DNA of 30,339 nucleotides from UCB2 sp964475735 (lineage in GTDB: Bacteria > Chloroflexota > Dehalococcoidia > Tepidiformales > Tepidiformaceae). The notes under the pieces were generated by a model. It ran no database searches, was not told the DNA's origin, and worked only from the letters and a program-made list of their open reading frames with translations. Every line of letters begins with the position of its first letter. The first letter of the stretch is position 1. The position numbers and the translations under genes were made by a program. Below are positions 1 to 7,477 of this stretch, piece after piece. The stretch lies in contig CAYYYI010000014.1 in the NCBI GenBank assembly GCA_964475735.1, positions 1-30,339 on the forward strand, written 5' to 3'.

Positions 1-8
1 AACTGATA

Positions 9-24
9 TTGACATCAGTGTCAG
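9..24. promoter_or_regulatory. Palindromic operator, copy 1
   Basis: The sequence TTGACATCAGTGTCAG contains the perfect inverted repeat TGACA-tcag-TGTCA (10-23). Fifteen of its 16 bases recur, in the same orientation relative to transcription, upstream of the HpaB-like gene at 8912-8927. The palindrome and the duplication are seen directly; function as a repressor site is inferred. The TetR regulator encoded at 1741-2349 is the nearest candidate to bind it. Confidence 0.75.
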
Positions 25-36
25 AATCCGTACCAT
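9..36 (+). promoter_or_regulatory. Candidate sigma-70-type promoter overlapping operator
   Basis: A perfect -35 hexamer TTGACA (9-14) is followed after 16 nt by TACCAT (31-36), a 4 of 6 match to the -10 consensus. The -35 lies inside the palindrome at 9-24, so a protein bound there would block RNA polymerase. This would give a 5' leader of about 105 nt before the lipoprotein gene at 149. Assigned by consensus only. Confidence 0.45.
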
Positions 37-148
37 GCGCACGTCTGGCCTGTCAAGCAGAGGCAGCGCCCGGTAGGCGAGCCGTGCGTGCCCTGGGACG
101 GGGGCCCGGCAAGGCGCAATCAGAACTCAGGAGGGAAAGAAGAAGGAC

Positions 149-1468
149 ATGGGACGCATGCAGTGGTTACTGGCGCTACTGGCGATGTTGGTGATTCTGC
201 CACTGACCGCCATAGCCTGTGGCGACGACGACGATGACGACGGCGACGAGACTCCCCAAGCGACCGCGACCACCGGCGGCAGCACTGCTTCGCCGACAAG
301 TGAAGCTTCGAAGAGCCCGGCGGACGTGCTTGCCGGCATCAAGGGCGACGCCACGGGTGTCACCGACACCGAAATCAAGATCGGTTCGTACTACGCCAAG
401 ACAGGTCCAGCCGCGGTCTACTACGACGTTGCGGTTGCATGGCTGGCATACTTCGATGATGTCAACAAGAGGGGCGGCATCAACGGGCGAAAGGTCAAGT
501 TCCTCGTTGAGGATGACGGTTACAACCCGACGAACACGGTCACGGTCGTCAAGAAGCTGGTGGAGCAGGACCAGGTGTTCATGCTGTTTGCAGGCCTGGG
601 GACTCCAACGAGCGAGGCCATCTCGGAATACGTGAAGTCCCAGGGAATCCCGAGTTACTTCGTCCTCTCGGGGAGTCCCAAGTGGGCAACGTTCGGTCCC
701 GGCTACAGCTCAATGAACCCCGACTATATCGTCGAGGGGCGCGCGCTTGGCACCTTCATAGCGACCGAACACAAGGGCAAGAAGCTAGGCATTCTCTACC
801 AGAACGATGACTTCGGGAAGACAGGCCGCGAGGGGGTCAAGCAAACGCTTGGCAGCTCGGTCACGATCGTCGGCGAAGAGACCTACGAGGCCAACGCAGC
901 AGACATCAGCAGCCAGGCCTTCAAGCTTCTCTCAGCCGGTGCGGATGTGATCGTTGTTTATGCCACGCCGGCGCAGTTCGCCGGCGCGCTGAAGAATGTC
1001 AAGGCCCAGGGAAAGACCGTAACGTGGGTTTCGACAGGTGTCACCGCCACGAGCACTACGGCGAAGCTCGCAGAAGGAGCAATGGACGGCGTCTTCACAG
1101 TCGGCTATGCTCCCGATCCATCGGAGGCGACGACCAATCCGGATGTGAAGAAGGTGTTCGACTTCTTGAAGGCCAGCGGGGTGGCAAATCCGAACTACTT
1201 CCACTTCACGGGATACTCGATGGCCCAGCACCTGGAGCGGTTGCTTGTCTCGACCGGCAAGAACCTTAACCGCTCATCGATTGTCTATGCGTTCGAGAAC
1301 ATAGCGTTCCAGGGCGACTGGAAGTGCACGCTCTGCTACTTCCCGAGCATCACAAGCAAGGATGACCACCGCCCAATCGAGGCCATGTTCATGCAGAAGT
1401 GGGACGAAGCTCAGAAGAAGTTCGTCCGCATTGGTGAGACGATGAACCTGGAGACAACGAAGAAGTAA
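149..1468 (+). CDS. ABC transporter substrate-binding lipoprotein (LivK/branched-chain amino acid type)
   Basis: Predicted extracytoplasmic binding protein of the periplasmic-binding-protein type I fold, which delivers amino acids or aromatic/organic acids to a Liv-type ABC importer. The first 23 residues are a lipoprotein signal (hydrophobic core at 7-19) ending in TAIAC with Cys24 as the lipidation site. Six consecutive Asp (26-31) and a Thr/Ser-rich linker follow. The mature domain opens with the family-typical 'TDTEIKIGSYYAKTGPA' region near residue 70. Length 439 aa is normal. AGGAGG (129-134) lies 14 nt before this ATG; ATG158 (Met4) is an alternative start with AAGGA 10 nt upstream. 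No permease or ATPase genes lie downstream, so partners must be elsewhere. The operator at 9-24 implies regulation shared with the oxygenase at 7478-8884. The ligand cannot be read from sequence. Confidence 0.9.
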   Translation: MGRMQWLLALLAMLVILPLTAIACGDDDDDDGDETPQATATTGGSTASPTSEASKSPADVLAGIKGDATGVTDTEIKIGSYYAKTGPAAVYYDVAVAWLAYFDDVNKRGGINGRKVKFLVEDDGYNPTNTVTVVKKLVEQDQVFMLFAGLGTPTSEAISEYVKSQGIPSYFVLSGSPKWATFGPGYSSMNPDYIVEGRALGTFIATEHKGKKLGILYQNDDFGKTGREGVKQTLGSSVTIVGEETYEANAADISSQAFKLLSAGADVIVVYATPAQFAGALKNVKAQGKTVTWVSTGVTATSTTAKLAEGAMDGVFTVGYAPDPSEATTNPDVKKVFDFLKASGVANPNYFHFTGYSMAQHLERLLVSTGKNLNRSSIVYAFENIAFQGDWKCTLCYFPSITSKDDHRPIEAMFMQKWDEAQKKFVRIGETMNLETTKK

Positions 1469-1478
1469 GAGACCTTAG

Positions 1479-1510
1479 GACGGGGGCGCGCAAGGGTGCG
1501 CGCCCCCGTC
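1479..1510 (+). terminator. GC-rich perfect hairpin, probable terminator
   Basis: A perfect 13-bp stem (GACGGGGGCGCGC / GCGCGCCCCCGTC) with a 6-nt loop starts 11 nt after the lipoprotein stop codon. No U-run follows, so intrinsic termination would depend on the stem alone or on Rho. The remaining 230 nt up to the TetR start at 1741 hold no gene or repeat I can support. Confidence 0.7.
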
Positions 1511-1740
1511 GGAGATGTAGAGTTGGCCGGGAGGCGGCGCCAGGACGGGAAAAGCGAGGTGGCCGCCCGAGCCGCGCCGCAGGCTTGGGCCTCATTCCCG
1601 GCGACCTCCGCCAGCGAGCGGCAAGAACCGGAGGAACAAGAGAATTGGCTGTAACCAGACAACGTGTGAGGGCAGCAGGCAAGGGTACCAGGGAGCGTAG
1701 CGGACCGCCGGACAGGGGCTCACGGGGGACCGTAGCGGCG

Positions 1741-2349
1741 ATGGATACGCGCCAGCGGATTCTCGATGCGGCTCGCCAGGTGTTCGCCCGGTTTGGCTAC
1801 GTTGACGCCTCGATCGAACATATCGTGACGCTATGCCACGTTTCGCGGGGGACGTTCTACTACTACTTCAAGAACAAGGAGGACATCTTCGAGCAGTTGG
1901 TGCTCGCCCTGAGCCAGGCATGGGAGCGGGTGAGAGCATCTTCGGACGCCACGGACCCCTACCTGCGAATTGAAGCAGCCAACAGGGCCTACCTCCAGAT
2001 GTGGGCTGCCCACCGCGACATCATGGCGAATCTATTCCAGATCTCGGCCATTGAGCCGCGCTTCGAGGAGCTTCACCGGGGAATCAGAGGGCGATTCGTC
2101 GAGCGGATCCGCCGCAATCTCGAACGTGAGCTGGCGTCGAGGAAGTGCCGGGATCTTGACCCTGTCGTCGCCTCTCACGCGCTTGGCGAAATGGTTGACT
2201 CATTCGCCTACAGGTGGTTGGGAGAAAGGTCCGTTGAGATTGGCTACGAGGACATAGAGCACGTCGTCGCAGAACTCTCGGAGCTCTGGTACCACGCCCT
2301 CTACGGAGGTCGTCCTCACGAGGGCGGAACAGACGGCGCCGCCCGGTAG
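1741..2349 (+). CDS. TetR/AcrR-family transcriptional regulator
   Basis: One-component repressor of 202 aa. The N-terminal helix-turn-helix is canonical: TRQRILDAARQVFARFGY (residues 3-20), then IEHIVTLCHVSRGTFYYYFKNKEDIF, with the recognition helix around residues 38-46. The C-terminal ligand domain (about 60-190) is divergent, as usual, and gives no ligand. The frame is open back to 1585, but homology starts at MDTRQRIL, and GGGGGA lies 11 nt upstream of ATG1741, so I chose 1741. It sits between the lipoprotein gene and an acyl-CoA dehydrogenase. TetR proteins of this size bind short palindromes as dimers, which fits the duplicated 16-bp palindrome at 9-24 and 8912-8927, although no copy was found directly upstream of this gene. 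Target assignment is inference. Confidence 0.9.
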   Translation: MDTRQRILDAARQVFARFGYVDASIEHIVTLCHVSRGTFYYYFKNKEDIFEQLVLALSQAWERVRASSDATDPYLRIEAANRAYLQMWAAHRDIMANLFQISAIEPRFEELHRGIRGRFVERIRRNLERELASRKCRDLDPVVASHALGEMVDSFAYRWLGERSVEIGYEDIEHVVAELSELWYHALYGGRPHEGGTDGAAR

Positions 2350-2396
2350 CGCCCGGCATGCGCAGCAATCCCACTACGACTTCCAAGGTTAGAAGC

Positions 2397-3563
2397 ATGG
2401 ATTTCCGATTCGCGCCCGAAGAATCTGCCTTTCGCGCCGAGGTGCGCGAGTTCCTCGCCGCTGAGCTGCCGCCCGGATGGGAGGGCTGGGAGGCGCTCGA
2501 AACCCCTCCCTCTGAACACGAGGGATTCGCGCGCCAGTTCCGAAAGAAGCTCGTGGAGAAGGGCTGGTTCGGGATGGCATGGCCGCGCAAGTTCGGCGGA
2601 CAGGACGCCTCCGTCATGCGACAGGTGGTCTTCAACGAAGAGATGGCATACCACCGCGCGCCCACCGGTTTCAGCATGGGGCTCGCATGGGTTGGCCCGG
2701 CGATGATGCTCTTCGGCACGCCCGGGCAGCAGCAGCGCTACCTGCCACCGATCGTCCGGGACGAAGAGGAGTGGTGCACGCTCTACTCCGAGCCCGGAGC
2801 CGGTTCCGACCTGGCAGCGCTGCAAACGCGGGCCGAGCGCGACGGCGACGAGTACATCATCAACGGTCAGAAGATCTGGACCTCGGGCGGGCACCGGGCA
2901 AAGCTGGGCTGGCTCGCAGCTCGCACCGACCCCGCAGCCCCCAAGCACAAGGGCATCAGTATGTTCGTAGTGGAAATGGACCGGCCGGGCGTCACCATCC
3001 GCCCACTGGTGAACATGGCCAGGATGCACGAATTCAACGAGATCTTCTTCGACAACGTGCGCATTCCGGCGGCGAACCTGGTGGGGGAAGAGAACCGCGG
3101 CTGGTACCAGCTGGCCGTGGCGCTCGACTTCGAGCGCACATCGGTGGCGGACACGGCGGGATACCGGCGCCTCATCCATGACCTGGCGGGCTACGCGCGG
3201 GAACACCGCACAGGCGTCTCTCCTTCGAAGCGGCTGCAACTCGTAGAGCGCCTGCTGGAGGTCGAGGTGGCGACGGCGCTTGCCTACCGGGTCGGGTGGC
3301 TGCAGTCCCAGGGCAAAGTGCCTAACTACGAAGCCTCTTTGGTGAAGACCTTCGGCGCCGAGCTCGGCCAGCGGGTGACCCTCACCGGGGTGAACGTTCT
3401 TGGACTCGGAGGCCAACTTGAGCGCGGCGACCGGTGGGCCGCGCTCCACGGCCGCGTCGCTCGGCTCTATGCGTTCTTTGTCTCCTCAACCATCGCCGGC
3501 GGAACAAGTGAAGTGAACCGTTCGGTTATCGCCACGCGCGGCCTGGGCCTCCCACGGGAGTAG
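2397..3563 (+). CDS. Acyl-CoA dehydrogenase family protein
   Basis: FAD-dependent alpha,beta-dehydrogenation of an acyl-CoA, passing electrons to ETF. 388 aa, the usual length. The family signature YSEPGAGSD is at residues 130-138, followed by IINGQKIWTSGG (155-165, FAD/substrate contact). The C-terminal helix reads IAGGTSEVNRSVIATRGLGLPR (366-387). The glutamate found just before GTSQ in medium-chain enzymes (YEGT) is absent here (AGGT), as in other FadE branches where the base comes from a different helix; E288 or E290 might serve. An upstream ATG at 2358 would add 13 residues, but MDFRFAPEESAFR is the family's normal start, so 2397 is preferred. It follows the TetR gene by 47 nt. Substrate is unknown. 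Confidence 0.92.
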   Translation: MDFRFAPEESAFRAEVREFLAAELPPGWEGWEALETPPSEHEGFARQFRKKLVEKGWFGMAWPRKFGGQDASVMRQVVFNEEMAYHRAPTGFSMGLAWVGPAMMLFGTPGQQQRYLPPIVRDEEEWCTLYSEPGAGSDLAALQTRAERDGDEYIINGQKIWTSGGHRAKLGWLAARTDPAAPKHKGISMFVVEMDRPGVTIRPLVNMARMHEFNEIFFDNVRIPAANLVGEENRGWYQLAVALDFERTSVADTAGYRRLIHDLAGYAREHRTGVSPSKRLQLVERLLEVEVATALAYRVGWLQSQGKVPNYEASLVKTFGAELGQRVTLTGVNVLGLGGQLERGDRWAALHGRVARLYAFFVSSTIAGGTSEVNRSVIATRGLGLPRE

Positions 3564-3568
3564 CGCCC

Positions 3569-3668
3569 NNNNNNNNNNNNNNNNNNNNNNNNNNNNNNNN
3601 NNNNNNNNNNNNNNNNNNNNNNNNNNNNNNNNNNNNNNNNNNNNNNNNNNNNNNNNNNNNNNNNNNNN
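3569..3668. other. Assembly gap (100 N)
   Basis: Exactly 100 unknown bases, the conventional scaffold spacer. True distance and content between the acyl-CoA dehydrogenase and the MBL hydrolase are unknown. Confidence 0.99.
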
Positions 3669-3681
3669 GAGGTTTGCGCCC

Positions 3682-4470
3682 ATGCGACGCACTCGCGTCG
3701 GCAACGTCGATGTCTTCGCCCTCGTGGATACGGTCCAGGCCTACCCGGCCGCCGGCGTCTACCCAAAGGCGGGCGACGCAATCAAGGCCTACTCACGGTA
3801 TCTCGACAGCGAAGGCCGCGTGGCCCTGAACTTCGGATGTTTCGCGCTGAGGGATGGCACGACGACCGTCCTCGTCGACACCGGGCTCGGCCCGGAATCG
3901 AACGGTCAGCTGCTGGCCGAGCTTGATGCCGCGGGCGTTCGGCGCGAGGCGATAAGCGCCGTCATCTTCACTCACCTTCACGGCGATCACACGGGCTGGA
4001 ACCTCGACCGCGCCACAGGCAAACCCAACTTCCCCAATGCGCGCTACCTGGTACCGCGGGGCGACTGGGACCACTACAGCAGCGAGAAGGCTCCGTCGTT
4101 CGTGCGCGACGTGGCTCCGCTCGAAGCGCTCGGGCGGCTTGACCTCATTGACGGCGAGCGCGTGCTGACGCAGGCGTGCGTGGCGCTGCCGACGCCCGGG
4201 CACACTCCCGGCCACACGAGCGTGGTCATCAGTTCGGGCAGCGAGCGGGGCTTCATCTTGGGGGACGTCGTGCTGTCTCCCATCGACGCGGAAGAGCCTT
4301 CGCTGGAGAACAGCTTCGACTGGGATAGCGCGATGGCCGGGGAGACCCGGAAGCGGATCCTCGAACGGCTTTCGGGGGACGGCTCGCTGGTGGGCGGCAG
4401 CCATCTACCGGCGCCGGGCCTGGGCCACTTCACGCGAGCGAACGGGAAGACCGCCTGGCAGCCGCTCTGA
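3682..4470 (+). CDS. Metallo-beta-lactamase-fold hydrolase
   Basis: Zinc- or iron-dependent hydrolase of 262 aa, complete, beginning 13 nt after the gap with GAGG 9 nt before ATG. The metal-binding motif THLHGDH is at residues 97-103 (H98, H100, D102, H103). Further ligands are the His in TPGHTPGHTS (171-180) and D195 in ILGDVV; a C-terminal GSHLP supplies His241. The order and spacing resemble the N-acyl-homoserine-lactonase and related 'MBL fold metallo-hydrolase' group, but these motifs are shared by many hydrolases, so substrate is not assignable. It converges on the family III CoA-transferase, with 15 nt between the stop codons. Confidence 0.9.
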   Translation: MRRTRVGNVDVFALVDTVQAYPAAGVYPKAGDAIKAYSRYLDSEGRVALNFGCFALRDGTTTVLVDTGLGPESNGQLLAELDAAGVRREAISAVIFTHLHGDHTGWNLDRATGKPNFPNARYLVPRGDWDHYSSEKAPSFVRDVAPLEALGRLDLIDGERVLTQACVALPTPGHTPGHTSVVISSGSERGFILGDVVLSPIDAEEPSLENSFDWDSAMAGETRKRILERLSGDGSLVGGSHLPAPGLGHFTRANGKTAWQPL

Positions 4471-4485
4471 GGGCGGCTGACGCGG

Positions 4486-5628
4486 TCAGGCGATTGCTTT
4501 CGCTTCGCGCAGGCTGGCGATCTCGGCGCTGCTGAAACCCCAGCCCGAGAGAACCGCATCCGTGTCCTGACCGGGATACGAAGGAGCCTTGATCACTTCC
4601 GGCGCGGTCCGGCTGAATCGAGGCGCCGGGGCCGGCTGCAGTTTGCCATCCACTTCAATGAAGGCGTTGCGAGCCTTGTTGTGAGGGTGCTCGTACGCCT
4701 CGCCAATGCTGAGGACCGGCGCAAAGCAGACATCGGTCCCCTCCATGATCGCGCACCACTCGTCCCGCGTCTTCGTCTTGAAGATCCCGGCCATGCGGGT
4801 CTCCATCTCGGGCCACTTCGACATGTCGTTCTGGTGGGGCAGCTCCTGCCCTTCAAGCCCCGTCAGGCGCAGCAGTTCGGCGTAGAACTGCGGCTCGATG
4901 GAGCCGATGCAGATGTGCTTGCCGTCGGCCGTCTCGTAGGTGTTGTAGAAGTGGGAGCCCGTGTCGAGCACGTTTGTCCCACGCTCGTCGCGGAAGACAC
5001 CGGCATGGCGCATACCATGGAAGATCGCCATGAGCGCACTGGCGCCATCGACCATCGCGGCGTCGACCACCTGGCCCCTTCCCGAAGTCTGCCGCTCTAC
5101 CAGCCCGCAGACAATGCCAAAGGCGAGCATCAGGCCGCCGCCGCCGAAGTCGCCGACAAGGTTCAGCGGAGGCACCGGACGTTCCCCCCTTCGGCCGATG
5201 GAGTGGAGGGCGCCGGTGAGAGCGATGTAGTTGATATCGTGTCCTGCCGCGTGGGCGATCGGGCCTTCCTGGCCCCAGCCAGTCATGCGCCCGAAGACCA
5301 GCCCCGGGTTGCGCCCAAGGCACACATCGGGGCCAAGCCCAAGCCGTTCCATTACGCCCGGACGGAAGCCTTCAATGAGCGCGTCAGCCTTCTCGATGAG
5401 CTTGAGCGCCGTCTCCACTCCCGCGGGATTCTTCAGATCAATGCCAACGCTGCGCCGGTTTCGGGCCATGAGATCGGTGGAGGAGTTGCCAAACACGGCC
5501 GGCATGACCCTCTCGGCGCGATCGACGCGAATGACTTCGGCGCCCATGTCGGAGAGCATCATGGCGCAGAACGGCCCGGGGCCGATCCCCACCATTTCGA
5601 CTATCTTGATTCCCTTCAGCGGTCCCAT
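4486..5628 (-). CDS. CaiB/BaiF family III CoA-transferase, alpha-methylacyl-CoA racemase type
   Basis: Predicted racemase of 2-methylacyl-CoA thioesters (or a formyl-CoA-transferase-like enzyme). 380 aa. It starts MGPLKGIKIVEM and has the racemase sequence AGHDINYIALTGALHSIGR, in which H130 matches the catalytic His (H126 of the M. tuberculosis enzyme). LVGDFGGGG gives D160 (catalytic Asp), and IGSIEPQFYAEL gives E245 (equivalent of E241). These three residues favour racemase over CoA-transfer, which normally uses an Asp in a different context. A strong AGGAGG lies about 7 nt upstream. It follows the carboxyltransferase gene by 36 nt on the same strand, so the pair is probably co-transcribed. 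A role in degrading methyl-branched acyl chains is inferred. Confidence 0.88.
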   Translation of the reverse strand: MGPLKGIKIVEMVGIGPGPFCAMMLSDMGAEVIRVDRAERVMPAVFGNSSTDLMARNRRSVGIDLKNPAGVETALKLIEKADALIEGFRPGVMERLGLGPDVCLGRNPGLVFGRMTGWGQEGPIAHAAGHDINYIALTGALHSIGRRGERPVPPLNLVGDFGGGGLMLAFGIVCGLVERQTSGRGQVVDAAMVDGASALMAIFHGMRHAGVFRDERGTNVLDTGSHFYNTYETADGKHICIGSIEPQFYAELLRLTGLEGQELPHQNDMSKWPEMETRMAGIFKTKTRDEWCAIMEGTDVCFAPVLSIGEAYEHPHNKARNAFIEVDGKLQPAPAPRFSRTAPEVIKAPSYPGQDTDAVLSGWGFSSAEIASLREAKAIA

Positions 5629-5664
5629 GCTGTCCCCTCCTGAGTTGAGTTCAAAGCCGGGCTC

Positions 5665-7221
5665 CTATTCGCTCCGGCCGAGTGCGATTTCGAGAGCCCG
5701 GTACACCTTCTCCCGCGTTTCGGCGGGGTCAATCACGTCATCGATGTAGGCCATGCCGGCGGCCTCCCAGGGCGCGCCTGACTCATCCCACTGCCGGACA
5801 AGTTCGGCGTGGCGAGCCGCAAGGGCCTCGGCATCAGCGCCGGGCTCGGCGAGCTCGTGGCCGAACGCTATCCGGACACCCGCCTCCGGCGCCATGAAGC
5901 CGATGCGCGCCGAGGGCCAGGCGAACGTGAAGGTGTTCGGCCCCCACGAACCCGACATGGCCGCAAAGGCCAGCCCGTAGCTCTTGCGAACGATAACCGC
6001 CACACGCGGTACGCGGCAGTTTCCCAGCACGGTCATCACCTCCATCATGCGGCGGATGATGCCCTGGTGCTCCGGGTCCTTTCCAATGAGCACGCCCGGG
6101 ACATCGTGCAGGAAGACGAGCGGAATGCTAAAGGTGTCGCACATGGAAAGAAAACGGGACATCTTCTGGGCCGCGGCGACGTCAATCGAACCGGCCTTGA
6201 ACATGGAATTGTTCCCCACCAGCCCCACGGGAATGCCGCCGATGCCGCCAAGTGCCGTCACGATGGAACGGCCGTACTCGGCCTGGAATTCCAGGATGCG
6301 GCCTTCATCGACAATGGCGCGGATGACGCGCTTCATGTCGAAGGCGCGGTTGCTCTTTTCGGGAACGATGAGCCGGAGCTCCTCGGACCGGCGGTCGACG
6401 GGGTCTGCCGTTTCCAGGAGCGGCAGGGGCTTCACTGCCGATAGCGGCATATAGCCGATGAATTCGCGCACCGCGGCCAGCGCCTCGGCCTCGGTCTCGC
6501 AAACCGAATCGACAAGCCCGGTCACGCGGGCATGGACTTCGGGGCCTCCGAGCTCCTCGCCGGTGACCTGTCCCCCCGTGGCCGCCTCCACAAGCGCCGG
6601 GCTCGAAATGGAGAAGGAGCTGCCGCGGGTCATGACCGCGAAGTCGGCGATCCCGGCGTTGAGCGCCCCGCTGCCGTAGCTCTGACCCAACACGGCAATC
6701 GCCATTGGCACGCGCCGGGCGGGGTTGTTTGAATGCCCCCGAATGGATCGCATCCCGCCCGTCTTCGCCATGATCCAGCCCATCATGTCGCCCACGCGAC
6801 CACCACCGCCCTCGGAGAGATAGACCAGCGGGTAGCCCTTCTCCTCGGCGAAATCGCGGACGCGGTCGCCCTTGCGGACGGCGGCTTCCATACCGTTGGA
6901 CCCACCGAGGACGGTGGCGTCGTTGGCCTCGATGGCCACCATGCGCCCGCCGATGCGGCCAATGCCGGTGATGATGCCGTCGCCGGGCGAGCGGCCGGCG
7001 CGCTCGGGGTCGTCGGCATGGGCCAGGGCGCCGAATTCGACGAAGGTTCCCTCATCGACGAGTGCGAGCGCCCGCTCGCGCGCAGTCATGCGGCCGCGGG
7101 CATGCTGGCGAGCGACCTTTTCCGGCCCGCCAAGGCCGGCAGCCCACTCGCGCTTCTCGGCGAGCATCGCCAGCTCGGCTTCGCGTTGGGGGCGGCCGGC
7201 CGACGGCTCGGGCGCGCTCAT
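5665..7221 (-). CDS. Acyl-CoA carboxylase carboxyltransferase (beta) subunit
   Basis: Carboxyltransferase of the propionyl-/acetyl-/methylcrotonyl-CoA carboxylase family, moving CO2 from carboxybiotin to acyl-CoA. 518 aa, full length, with two crotonase-like halves. The N half has the typical HARGRMTARERALALVDEGTF near residue 40, GGSNG and EGGGGRVGDM (oxyanion loop). The C half has EFQAEYGRSIVTALGGIGG, GNNSMFKAGSIDVAAAQK and the second oxyanion region KSYGLAFAAMSG. No biotin carboxylase or biotin carrier gene lies in the window, so the alpha partner is encoded elsewhere. A methylmalonyl-CoA decarboxylase role is an alternative. It precedes the racemase-like gene (36 nt) and lies downstream of the oxygenase, separated from it by a 12-bp hairpin. 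Confidence 0.92.
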   Translation of the reverse strand: MSAPEPSAGRPQREAELAMLAEKREWAAGLGGPEKVARQHARGRMTARERALALVDEGTFVEFGALAHADDPERAGRSPGDGIITGIGRIGGRMVAIEANDATVLGGSNGMEAAVRKGDRVRDFAEEKGYPLVYLSEGGGGRVGDMMGWIMAKTGGMRSIRGHSNNPARRVPMAIAVLGQSYGSGALNAGIADFAVMTRGSSFSISSPALVEAATGGQVTGEELGGPEVHARVTGLVDSVCETEAEALAAVREFIGYMPLSAVKPLPLLETADPVDRRSEELRLIVPEKSNRAFDMKRVIRAIVDEGRILEFQAEYGRSIVTALGGIGGIPVGLVGNNSMFKAGSIDVAAAQKMSRFLSMCDTFSIPLVFLHDVPGVLIGKDPEHQGIIRRMMEVMTVLGNCRVPRVAVIVRKSYGLAFAAMSGSWGPNTFTFAWPSARIGFMAPEAGVRIAFGHELAEPGADAEALAARHAELVRQWDESGAPWEAAGMAYIDDVIDPAETREKVYRALEIALGRSE

Positions 7222-7381
7222 GCGGCCACCGCCGTTGGGACTGCGCTTGAAGGAGCCGCGAGAAGTGCTGTCACGATGTCAAGGGTCATGCAGAAGAGGG
7301 CTCCGTTTGGCTTCGGCTCCGGGCCGTGGCGCAATCGTGCCGTTCGGCAGCTTCGCTGACAACCCGGGCAGGGATTCAATT

Positions 7382-7413
7382 CCCCCGGGCGAGTGGGGGA
7401 GCTCGCCCGGGGG
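7382..7413 (-). terminator. Strong hairpin between oxygenase and carboxyltransferase
   Basis: Perfect 12-bp stem CCCCCGGGCGAG / CTCGCCCGGGGG with an 8-nt loop, 64 nt past the oxygenase stop and 160 nt before the carboxyltransferase start. There is no T-run, only AATTG, on the minus-strand side. It probably ends or attenuates the oxygenase transcript. The rest of 7222-7477 shows no gene. Confidence 0.6.
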
Positions 7414-7477
7414 CCACAGGGAGGGAAACCTGGCGGTTGAAGCCGGCTGTGTGCCGGCCGGGCTGCCCGGGTTCCGC

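Noticed and set aside
1511..1740. N-terminal extension of TetR from ATG1585
   Set aside because: The extra 52 residues show no homology and are Arg/Gly-rich. The canonical TetR start at 1741 has a ribosome-binding site.
7275..7281. Half-site GATGTCA upstream of the carboxyltransferase gene
   Set aside because: Only half of the palindrome is present, and the neighbouring TGTCA is in direct orientation rather than inverted. Too weak to call an operator.
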